Assembly: GCA_023313575.1 (NCBI GenBank)
Contig: JAJTTP010000007.1
Coordinates: 868,001-932,000 of the forward strand
DNA from: Eutypella sp. D-1
Lineage: Eukaryota > Ascomycota > Sordariomycetes > Xylariales > Diatrypaceae
Reading direction: 5' to 3'
DNA: 64,000 nucleotides
The notes beneath the pieces were generated by a model. That model made no database searches. It saw only the letters and a program-made list of their open reading frames with translations, and was not told where the DNA came from. Both the position numbers and the translations under genes were made by a program. Positions 25,173-35,465 of this stretch are shown here, in pieces. Numbering within the stretch: position 1 is the first letter of the stretch; each line of letters begins with the position of its first letter.

Positions 25173-26891
25173 TTTTGCGCTATCGTAGGCTCGGGAATTA
25201 GTTAGTTACTGGGTGAAAAGAGGGCCAAAAAGGTCGGAAATACTGGCACGCACAAATGGGGGAAAATGGCGTCGAACGACGCTAGTAAGAAGTGGGTACA
25301 CGGGCTCCCCTTCCGCGATGTGGGGCCGTCTTTAGATTAAAGTGATTATGTCAGCGGGCCTTATAGCCGAAGGGAAAGATAGGAGTCGAAGCTTTATTTC
25401 GAACCTATCACTTAGGTATAGTATAATGCAAATTGGAGTATACTCAAATATGTGATATGTTTGGATATATTTCGTCCAAATCGAGCCATTCAAGATGTTG
25501 CGGACAAATGGCATAATAATTCGAGTTTGGATTATTATTTACGTGAACTAAAACATACTTACCTCAGCACATAGGTACACTTTTAGGTAATGAATCTACT
25601 TGTCACTTAGAGTATCATACTTGTTACAACTCGAATCTACAATATCATAGGAAATGTATGAGCTGATACGCACCGGCTGATGCCGATATCGTGGTAACTA
25701 CTGCCGGGGTCGGCGGTAATAATACCAGATCTGTTAAGTGGTGGGCGGTCTGAATAATGACGGAGATCTGGCACAGATATCATCAAAGACACTCGAGTGT
25801 AGGATAAGACTTATTTGAGCAATCCTACATTCGTTACTTTGATGTATATAGCTCAGAACCAATATAATAGGGATCCCTTGAATCAAGGAACACCTTCCGG
25901 CAGTTGCTGTTGTTGTTTGACAATTCTTTGGCGAGTCTCGGTGTAGCCTCTGACAAAGACTACATGGCATTTCCTGGTTTTGTAAAGCACATATGATTGT
26001 TCGCTTAACCGCTGTCGCTTCATGATAGTTGTCAAAGTTGTGATTTATCGTTGTATAACACAAGTCGACCCCGGGACCCACATCGCTGCCGAGCTTTCTG
26101 AGACGATCGTTCACCGTTGTATGTCTCCTTGTTTGTGCGCCAATATGTAACCTTTTACATATCAAACTGGGAAGAAGCTGACTGTTGTTGACTTTAGAAA
26201 TTCAGATAATACCATGCAGATTTCTCCGCCTCCTATATAGGATGCGTGCCCAATATAGCCCCGATATAGCTTGGTTCGCGACCCACTTGGAGACTATATA
26301 AAGAGCCCACACTTAAAAGTCATGCGACTGGAATGCATTCATCAATTTAGCATATTCTAACAGTTTTGGTCCTTTTCTCGTGAAGAATTCTCTCTATTCG
26401 CCACCTACTTACACCACACCTGTCCGACACACATGAAAGCCGGTGTGGCTACCTGCATTCGGTGTATTTTTACCAGCCGGAGGCGTCAGTAGTCGATCAA
26501 TGATCCGCATTACCTCTTGGATCCAAGCCTTTTTTCCACCGCCTAGAACAGGTGTATATATACTGTGCTATGACCCATAAGGAATCTCGATCTATTCCTC
26601 CGCCATCTTCGTGACTGCGAATGCCCGTCCACCTTGATTATTTTTGACAATCAAGTTCATCTCCACCAAGTACCAAATGATTCTATTGCACCCAGAACTC
26701 TTCGTAACGCCCTAAAAAGCGGATAAGCTAATTCACCATTTCCTATTCACCTACTATGCCCAGACTAAGCCGATCAGCTACGAGTTTATAGGGACAACAC
26801 ATCCACCGCGCGCGTGCATTATCAAGGTGCACGACCCGGTTGTTCCACCCACAATAACAACATTTTATAGCGCAGTGCACCCTCGAATGAA
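25173..26891. other. Divergent intergenic region
   Basis: The region lies between two divergently transcribed genes and should hold both promoters. It is moderately AT-rich, with further GATA cores (for example near 25376 and 25802). The longest open frame (26165-25734, minus, 143 codons) shows no domain and random composition. Confidence 0.5.
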
Positions 26892-26901
26892 ATGGGAATG
26901 A
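26887..26901 (+). promoter_or_regulatory. Four-codon upstream ORF overlapping the start of the Gln-rich gene
   Basis: ATGAAATGGGAATGA starts 5 nt before the main ATG (26892) in another frame. It stops at a TGA overlapping the second in-frame ATG (26898) as ATGA. This could lower initiation at the first ATG or favour reinitiation at the second. It matters only if the transcript starts upstream of 26887, which is not known. Confidence 0.45.
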
Positions 26902-27857
26902 CCTCCACAGGCGCACCCTCACCATCTTTGCCAGCTATAGCAGGCTCCCCTCAGCAGACCGAACACAGCCAGCAGCACCAGGAACAGCCTCCAAGGATGA
27001 ACGGCCCTCCCATAATGATGGAGGACGTACAGCGCGAGGTGAACGCAGTGCTCGGCCAGAGCCAGGTCCAGGGCCAGAGCCAAAGCCAGGAAGAGAAGGA
27101 GCGCAAAGATCTTAACCCCGCCCGGCGTCCGCAGCGGCTGTACCTGAGGCGCGAGCGCGCAGCGATGCCCAAAGCGATGACACTGTTGCAGGAGACCGCA
27201 TTCCTGCTTCTAAGTGAGGAGGACAAGGAGACCATCGTGGACGCCATCCGAAGCGAGCTAAACTATATCATGTAAGTATCCTCTAGTCCGAACAGGAAGG
27301 CATATGCCTCCCCTTCTTCTGCACACCAATGCCCCAATCCCAAGAGGGTACACGAACCCCAAGAAGTAAGCGGGGGGGGGGGGGGGGGGGCACGAGAGAG
27401 AATGGGAAGGAAACAGATTCAAGGCCGCACTGCTGCGATCTCTTTCGCCAACCATGCAGCCCAGCCCCAGCTGGTCTCCTTATATTTCGGGCCGCAAGCA
27501 AGTCACACACACCTCAGCTGATGAGCCACTAGCGATCGGGATATGGACAGCTACCCGCGCGGCGCGCAGGTCGACTATGAGAAGATGGTCCAGAACGTGA
27601 TGCAGAAGGTCTTCTACGACCACGTTAGCCTGTTCAAGTTCGACGACGAGGACGAGCCGCTGGCGTCCGAGCTCTTCACCCTCGGCTTCGACAAAGACAG
27701 TCCGGTTCAAAGCCAGGGACAGGGTCAAGGCCAGAGCCAGAACCAGAACCAGACCCAGCCGAAAGATCAGAAGACACCCGAAGCAGTAGCATCGTCAGCA
27801 GCTCAAGATCCCTCTGAAAATCCCACGCGTCGACAGAGAGGGCCTGGCAAGAGCTAG
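26892..27857 (+). CDS. Hypothetical Gln/Ser-rich protein
   Basis: Model: exon 1 26892-27271, intron 27272-27550 (279 nt, GTAAGT donor, CTGAT branch, ACAG acceptor), exon 2 27551-27857, giving 228 residues. The protein has a disordered N-terminus, a first GQSQ-type repeat (about 54-66), a charged predicted-helical core from about 75 to 165 spanning the splice junction (MTLLQETAFLLLSEEDKE in exon 1; YDHVSLFKFDDEDEPL in exon 2), then a second QGQGQSQNQNQTQ repeat and a basic tail. Continuity of the helical core across the junction supports the model. I do not recognise a family. The two Gln-rich tracts suggest a flexible or self-associating protein. The intron carries a 19-base G run, and the start codon is overlapped by a tiny upstream ORF. 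Confidence 0.7.
27372..27390 (+). repeat. Poly-G run (19) inside an intron
   Basis: Nineteen consecutive G lie within the intron of the Gln-rich gene. Such a run could form a quadruplex in the pre-mRNA, and its length may be unstable or mis-sequenced. Confidence 0.85.
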
Positions 27858-30800
27858 GGCGACGTCGCCCCTTCGGAATTCGACGACTACTCAATCACGA
27901 TACAAGCAGGCCTCCATCATCGGAAAGCCCGCAATAAAAACAACCACGTCGCTATCGCAACTATGCGACGCCATTCTCCCCTGGTCATATGCCTACAAGA
28001 CGACATCCATTCGCGTCTGGCTTCGTCCATGTTCATCAGCAGAGACGCAGCCTTGTACATCAGGCGCCGGGGACTAGGATGGGGGACACAGGAGGCCGGG
28101 GGGCTGGAGGAAGCTAGGCAGGCACGTAAACGAGAGCCGTAAGTCCTGGTACCGCAGAGCCATTATGGAGGAAGTACACGCTATCTATGGGCACGGAGAC
28201 GCAGTCAATCCCTCATGAAAATGGCGATGGTGGGATGGTCGCTGCTAAGACCGGCGCACAATTCATGGCATATATTATCGCTTGGGAGATAGCGGGGCCG
28301 ATGTGGCTGTTATTGTTATAATAATAAATATCTTAAGATCATGAGCAAAGGAGACGGCTTACATTTTATCTAAGTGAACATAACAGCACGCCTCGTACAT
28401 CCTCGCTATGTAAGGCTTGGCTGGTAGTACAAACACGGGGCAGATATGCAAGCAAGCACGTCAGTAAGAGCCTACCTATTGCACACCTACCAAGACCAGC
28501 CTTGTTTAAGGATCGAGAGTTTCGAACCCTTGCACTTAGATTCCAGTCTCTTCGTATCTCTCCCAATGTTCTCCCCGGGTCTATATAGTAGCAGAGTTGA
28601 GGCTGTCTGCATCCAGCCGCCGTTCGTCTCACGAAACGATGGCCGAAGTGTAATGTTAAAATCAAGCTAAGTAGTATTACCGATCGAAGTAGATATAATA
28701 TACTTAGCATTCAATTTGTTAACAGCTGCATGGCTTTATCCGCCTTGGAAAAGTTTCAGCTCTCTGATCTACCCGACCGTAACAAGTGCACTCAGGGGTC
28801 CGCTCGGGTAAAGTATCCGCCTCCCCCCCCCCTCCGAGCCGTCGGAAGACATATTCAGCGGGATACTACCATTTTTTTGTCATATGTCTTTTTACATACG
28901 TGGACGTAGTTTCCAATTATATTATATACCTAGGTATTTATTAGCGTTGCGCAATGGAGCTTCTCGTGCAGCGATGTCTATCTCGTGGGATGACAACCTA
29001 ACTCAGTACCTCAAATATTCGTACGCCTACCACCGCGGCCTAAGCCATATGCCACATGCACAATGTTGGATCTTGATAAATGTCTACGCTTGCTATTTAT
29101 ATTGGGTCCCCCTCGCTGACGACAATGTTTTTGTTGCGGGCTAGAAAGCTACGAGCACCACAAGACTACCATACTCCCGGCCGGCCCCGTATCAGGGAAT
29201 CGCCTCACAATCTTCTTTCTACTCGTGCCAGATATGATACACTGGGAGACACGGTATATAGTAGCTTTTACTATATTACTGTACGCTTCGGTCCCGGCAG
29301 CGTCTTCCAGTTAGATTCGGCCAGCATGTCCCCAGTCCGTGGCTTCATCTAGGACAAGATACTAGCGGTGTAGCCACGCGTCTCCACCAAGTCGGACTTT
29401 CCTCGCCTGTCGTCCAGCGTATAGGCGCTGATGTTGACTGGGCCTGGGTCTATGTCACTTGCATAAGCCGAGGTGAGGCCGGCAACAGTGATCGGGAAAG
29501 CAGGCGAGGGATTCTACAGCAACATAACTACGGAGTTTACACGACGGTACCATTACCCCCCCCTCGCAGGATTGCCTACAGGAGTTTTCCGATTTACCCA
29601 TCGAAATTACGAATAAGGTTCACAAGGTGATTTCAACCAGCATCCGAGAACGACGGATTGGATCGAGCTGGACTTCCCTATCTGTCCAATTTACGGGCAG
29701 GCTTTGGGTGCGTGACCTACATGGAAACCCTAGAGTTGTTACTGCATCTAGATCTGTGGGATTCTTCGCTGCGGAAGTCACAAGAAGCACACCTGGAGTC
29801 AGATGCAGCATTTCTGTGAATAGAACAGGACATATAGATAGGGATGCCAGGGAGGGGGCAGCTAGCCCTGAAGCATCTAGCAGGATTCCCATGCGGCTCG
29901 ACCCCAATAACTCCCCGATAACGCTCGGTTGACCGCTGTGTTTCAGTGCAAGAGGAGGGGAGGGCAGGGGAGGAGAGGGGAACTTGAAGAAGAGAGACAT
30001 GTTAGTGCTAAAGGCCAGCGACAGTCCCGGGACTTGGCTTCGCTACATCAAGCAGATCCCGAAGGACATACCGACCAGCAACATGACTTTACGCCGGCCT
30101 TTCGCCCAAGGAGGGGAGAAGAAGCGCGCAACAGCACCGGGCCACATAGGCTCGCTTCCGTTTCTCAGCTCGCCCACGCTTCACGCCCTGAGCACAGGAG
30201 GCGGAAACCAGTGTCAGAAAAAAATCGGCAGAGGTGCTGTAGGCTATAGTCCACAATCCACGGATAACAGATCGGGCTCTAGGTAAGATCCGTGTGCCGT
30301 CACTTGATTCATCTCAAAACCATAGTTAAGTTTTCCCTATATTTCCAAGAACGTGAAGCCCATGATGAATACTACCTACCTACCTACCTATCAACTTCTG
30401 GGGCCATCAAAAAGTGAACGCAAAGTAAACCGAAGGGGGCACGCTTGCTTACTTGCTTATACATATGGACTACCCAGACTTGATAGATATGACGCAGATA
30501 TGTACTATGTAATGTGATATGCGAAGAAAAACAACACAGTAACCCGAATACGGTTAGCTCAGCCTATATATAGATACGTACCTAGGTAGGTACATATGTA
30601 CATATGTATTTAAAGCGTGCAGCCCCATCGGAATCTACCGCTAACGGCCTGCGATCCACTTCAGCTGAGCCTTTACGCGATTAACCTAAACTGACCTCCC
30701 CCTTCCCCCTTTATTTATACAGCCGTGAAAAGCGCGTTTAAGCCGGCTGCTTTTTTTTTCTGATATGAAGGCTCTATGCTAGGTGTTATATATTCAAGTT

Positions 30801-31942
30801 GGACTTTTGCGATACCGAAGGAAATTATTATACTGCAGTAGCAACCTCGGGTGTATTTTGCGGCTGCTATCGCGTAAGCCATTAAGATACCCGAGCGTAA
30901 CCCCTCGGGGTTCTCTCATAGAGCTCATTTCACATGCAGCAAGAAAAATCAGTGATATCAACGGCCGCCATCACCATACGGCACGACATCCTTTGTATAT
31001 ATGTAACTATGCATATACGTATTGTATATATCGATGCCCCCTGACTGTGTATTGCAAAGTAGCACTACCTAACGAACGACGGGGTCGGGTCCGCAACGAG
31101 TCCTGCGACCGACTCATAACGTAGACGCGCGACGGTTGTTTGGTCGTGTCGCGTCGCTCCAGGTCGGGTAGTCGGGCCGGGGCACAAGCAGACCAAAAAA
31201 AAAAAACATGTGCCTGGCCTGGCGCCTCTTTTCTCCTCTACTCTGCCCACTCCAGGACTCGAAAGACAAAAACAGAACCAGCCAGCACTCCGTTACGCCA
31301 GGGTGTATGCGCCGGCCCTTCCTCCTTTCCATTGTCCTACCTCTCGCAGGCCCCTGCTTCTCGGATGTGATTTCATAATGTACACTGAAGCATGATGTCG
31401 ATGGTTATGATTAAAAAAGATACTGAGATCGGAAAAAGACTTATGCTGCTTTGCCTTCTTGCCGCCCGTCCTGTTGAGAGGCATCTATATGCGCCACGCC
31501 CCCTTCGGGGCATCTAGGCCGCTCAACTGAATGTGGACGACGCCATCTCTGTTGATTGAGAACTTTCATGATGTTGAAGATGTGAGGGTTCTAGATTTTG
31601 GTTACACGATATCTTTCTTCACGCTGCCTCCTCATGGACTTGTGATAGCCACGGGGGTTCAACTAATTGCACTCTGGTCAACAGAATAGGACCGGGACAA
31701 TACAATGATTGACCTGCTGGTCCGCCTGTCTGTCCAAATGGAAGAGTAATAATAATCAATGCTAGAGCGATCAGCAATGGTTGGAACTCTATCATGTGAT
31801 CTGCGGGTGTTTAGAGAAGTCCTTTCGGAAGCTCATTCCTCATCACAGCCTGTGGCCACATTAGAAGACATGAAAGGACGTGTACGGGCATACTTCGACA
31901 GCTTCTGGGTGCCGCTTTCCGCGAGCTAGGAGAAGCGAGAGC
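27858..31942. other. Gene-poor region between the Gln-rich gene and ash1
   Basis: No supported gene. A GC-richer island at about 29,290-30,290 has overlapping open frames on both strands (up to 126 codons), but none has a recognisable motif or convincing splice partners. It could be a fragment of an old gene. CTAC repeats lie at 30372-30390 and TAGGTACC motifs near 30580. The right end should include the ash1 3' UTR. Confidence 0.5.
30372..30390 (+). repeat. CTAC tetranucleotide microsatellite
   Basis: CTACCTACCTACCTACCTA, nearly five copies. The unit matches half of the dispersed TAGGTA palindrome, so simple-repeat expansion may seed that family. Confidence 0.8.
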
Positions 31943-34778
31943 TTAGGCTGCTTTGGACGTAGGCGAGCGCACCAGCTTGATCTTGGTTGGAGACCGAGCA
32001 ATCTCGACTCCTTTCCGCGGTGATGCGGAATCCGAAGCCTTCTTCGTTGAGCGACCAGTCTTGCGGGGGGTTGTTACAACATCTCTGCTCTTAACAGAGG
32101 GGCCTGGGCTCGCAACTCCCGTTTTCGCTTTCGATGCGCCCGCTGCGACGATGGTGAGGCTCGAAGTCCGCGATCCTGCAACAGCTGTGCCGCCTAATTT
32201 CGTCTGCACCTTTGTCTTGCCATAGGTCTTAACTACAGAAGGCTTCTTCACTGGTGCAGACTTCTTACTAGGAGAAGCGGAGGCTTTGGTAACTTTGGTA
32301 GTCTTGGTAGCCTTGGTAGCTTTGGCCTTGGTGTGGATAGCAGTCTTAGTGCTAGCAGAAAGTCTAGCCATGCTGCGCTTAAGGGCTGCTGCTGCGGTCT
32401 TAGCCTTGATGGCGCCGTACGAAGTTGTGATCTTCTTGACAGGGACTGGTTTACGCGGAGATTTGATCTTGCGCTTTTTGGCCGAGCCATCTTCCTCATC
32501 GTCCTTGTCGCCCAGGAGCTCGTTCAGCTTGCGCTTTCCAGCAGAAACGCCCTTCTTAACGCTCTTCGCCAAGGCTTCCTTGGATTCTTTCGTTTTCGGA
32601 ACCTTTGGCTCCTTGGGCTTGGGACCGAGGACTCCGCGACACTTCGCACTTCCACAAAGACACTTCTGAACGTTCTTGGCGGAGAAGGGATCAAATTTGT
32701 AGTCGTACGTCAGTTCCTCCCCGGTCATGATAGGGCGATCACCCGCAAAGAGCGCCATGCGCGGTTGACCGGACACAATCCACTTAATCATGCGACAGTT
32801 CGGCTCGCATGAGTGATTCACAAAGCGAGCAATGCTGCCCGTGGTCGCGTCAATGATCATGTTTTGGTCGAATGACATGAGATAGTAGCACTGGTCATGT
32901 CAATTAGGCCCGTCATGGAGTGGTCCATATGGCGTTGCAGCTTACCTGGTTGTTCTTGTACTTCTCATTCATTCGCCGGTCACACTCCTCCTCGGTGATG
33001 ATCTCACCGGTATACTCCATTATGATCTGGTTAGGTTCGAAGCACCGATTTGACCGAATACCATAGCCTCTATCCTCGGTCTTGATGACCTCGACACCGA
33101 CTCGGAACTTACCGCCGGCCTTCGTGCGGTCTTGCAATCTGGCGAAGGCGCGATTCTGGCACAGTTCAGGGCCGACATTGCAGTTGGTCCGATCACACTC
33201 GTAGAGCATGATGCGATTCTGGCAACTCTCACCACAGCCGTCTTCAGGCGTACACACACATTTTGACTGGTAGTCCTTGAAATGTGGGGTCTTCTTCCAA
33301 TATGCACCAGCATCGCCCACAAATCGATCTATAAGGCAGTCAGCATTTCCTCCCTTTTGCGATTCATATGCACACAGCGACATGGATTAGAATTCAATTT
33401 ACTCACTCTTGGTCATCTTTCTCCACTCATCGGGCTTTGGCTGTCCCGGAGGGAGGGGGTTGCATATATCATATGGCAGCTTGAAGTCCCTGCCATCGAG
33501 CAACAAGCGCAACCCACTGAATATCGGCATGGGCAAAGCCTTGTTGACCTTTCCACTGGGTGTGAGTTCCGGGAATTGAGCGAGTTTCTTTTTCTCGGCG
33601 GCTGTAAGGCTCTTGGTTGGATCCGCGGGCAGCTCCTGACCCGCGTAGAGGCCGCGATCTAGCCATTGCTTGACGCGCTTCTTCTTGACAGCAGGAGCTT
33701 GTTGCTCCTCAGTTGGCTCGGGCTCCGGAGCAGCGGTCTTCTTGGGCGACTCGGAAGCCTTGGATTTCTTCTTTGGGGGCTCGGGTTCGTCGTCATCGAT
33801 ATATTTGCCATTGGCCCACGTTGTGTAGATGACGGGCTTCGTGTCAACACCGGTGAACTCGTTGGTGTCTTGTAATCTTCTCAACTCGCGCGACATCTTC
33901 GACATGCCCTTCTCGAATGTCTTTCTGCCACGCTTGCCTAGGACAGAGATCTTACCCGCCAGAGATTCGTCGTCCACTCCTGATGAACGTGTTGAAATGC
34001 GCCGCGGGGGGAGGTCAACGTTCTTCTTCGCCTCCTTCTTGATGGGTTGAGTGGGTTGCACGGTTTGAGCGGGCTTGTTCGACTTCTGTGTTCTAGCGCC
34101 GCGCGAGGGCGAAGCGAGATCCAAGGCGTTGATACCGTCTCGTACCTCCTCGCCGGTCTTCTTAACCGCACTCTCGCCGCTCGAGGTCCTGAGTTTGAGG
34201 TTGGGGAACATCGGGGCACTGGATTCAGTTCGTCGTCGCCGTATCTTGTCAGATACAATGTCGCCCTTGGCCTTACGTTTGCCATGTATATCGGTCCCGC
34301 TCAATTTGGCAAGGTTGTAAACGGGAGCATTGTTGCGTTGTCGTCGCGCTCTCTCGTTGGAAGGTGTGCTGATAGGAGTGCCAGGAATGGGCTGAGGCTG
34401 TGGCAGTTCAATGGCAGAATCGACTGCCGGCTGCACAGGAGTAGGGGATGGAGTCGCTACCTCGGGCTTAGTGATGCCTTCAGTAGATTTGTCGCGAACT
34501 ACATCATTCTTGTCGTCATTGCCATTGTCGGTGTTACCCTTTTCAACAGAAGTAGCCATTGATACAATAGACCGGTTTACTGCCTCATGGGCAAGGTTAC
34601 TTTCATGCTTGGCGGCGTCTTCTGATGCTAAGCTTATGCTGTCGGAGGCCATGGTGGGCGGAGTAGAGCTTAAAGACGCGCCATTTGAGAAGGTATCAGC
34701 TGCGCCGGTGCTGAAACTCGACTCAGAGGACAATGCGCGCGTCGGCGACAAGGTTGGAAGTGAGTGTATTGACTCCAT
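31943..34778 (-). CDS. ash1: SET-domain histone H3K36 methyltransferase (ASH1 type)
   Basis: Model on the minus strand: exons 34778-33407, 33328-32946 and 32890-31943, giving 900 residues; introns of 78 and 55 nt both keep the frame. Residues 1-455 are mostly disordered with Lys/Pro-rich patches. An AWS zinc domain (KCVCTPEDGCGESC from about 480 to 520) precedes the SET domain: RGYGIRSN, EYTGEIITEEECDRR, the cofactor motif RFVNHSCEPNC (607-617) and catalytic ELTYDYKF (644-651). A post-SET CLCGSAKC follows (662-669), then a very basic tail of about 230 residues rich in Lys, Ala, Thr and Ser. AWS-SET-post-SET without a WW or SRI domain points to ASH1 rather than SET2. Mould ASH1 methylates H3K36, notably at weakly transcribed and subtelomeric genes. 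The ATG at 34778 is the first in frame and has a good context (ACAATGG). Confidence 0.92.
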
Positions 34779-35057
34779 TGTTGATTGTAGATTGTGAATT
34801 GTGAAATTAAAAAAATTAATACAATTGTTGACTTGCAACGATAATTATCACTGCTACCACTACTACTACGACTACTTACTGAATCTCCAGCGAGGAATGC
34901 TGAGAGATGTCAGGTAGGTAGGTAGATATCTTGTTGTAGTGGTGTTGCAGTTTATGGAGTTTTGGAATGTCAAAAAGGTGAAAGTGGTTAAGTAAGACGC
35001 GTCGTGACTTGCACGAGTTCACGAGTTGACTAGGGTCTTGGGTCCCGGGTTGTGGTG

Positions 35058-35093
35058 TTAGGGGTTTTTAGGGAGTGTTTAGGGGTGTTAGGG
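35058..35093 (+). promoter_or_regulatory. Cluster of four TTAGGG telomere-type repeats upstream of ash1
   Basis: TTAGGG occurs at 35058, 35068, 35079 and 35088 on the plus strand, irregularly spaced by 9-11 bp, about 280-315 bp upstream of the ash1 ATG. TTAGGG is the mould telomere unit, and Tbf1-like factors use it as an internal regulatory box. The imperfect spacing argues against a simple telomere remnant. A role in ash1 control is inference. Confidence 0.55.
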
Positions 35094-35425
35094 TGGTGTT
35101 GGCGTCGTTGGCGTGTATTGGGTTGTTTTTCTTTTTCCTTTTTTTCCTGTCCTACTATTTTCGGGGATTCCCTTTTCGGGGATTAGGTTGGCTGATGGGA
35201 TGGGAAGTTGTGGGAATGGGAAATAAAAGAAGATGAATGGACGGACGGACTAAGGCAATTAGGTGGACGATGCACCCAATGCAAGATCCGATGGTTCCAA
35301 CCTTGGAAGGTTTTAAGTACCTGGACTAAGGTCGATTAATAGAAATAGGACTTTACCACCACATTTGTACGGAGTAGACTAGGTAGATTTAGGTATTCTC
35401 AAGGTTGCTCCCTATCGTGGTGATA

Positions 35426-35465
35426 GTACAAAAGTACGTCCTTGTACGGTGTTGTACTTTTGTAC
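35426..35465. repeat. Perfect 12-bp inverted repeat upstream of ash1
   Basis: GTACAAAAGTAC (35426-35437) pairs with GTACTTTTGTAC (35454-35465) across a 16-bp spacer. Each arm is also built from GTAC ends. It could be a binding site for a dimeric factor or a transcribed hairpin. Confidence 0.75.

Noticed and set aside
29620..30286. GC-richer island with frames on both strands
   Set aside because: Could be a gene fragment, but no motif was recognised and no splice model gave a coherent protein.
19698..31942. Methyltransferase, permease and Gln-rich gene as a secondary-metabolite cluster
   Set aside because: There is no polyketide synthase, NRPS, terpene cyclase, P450 or cluster regulator nearby, and orientations and spacing do not suggest co-regulation.
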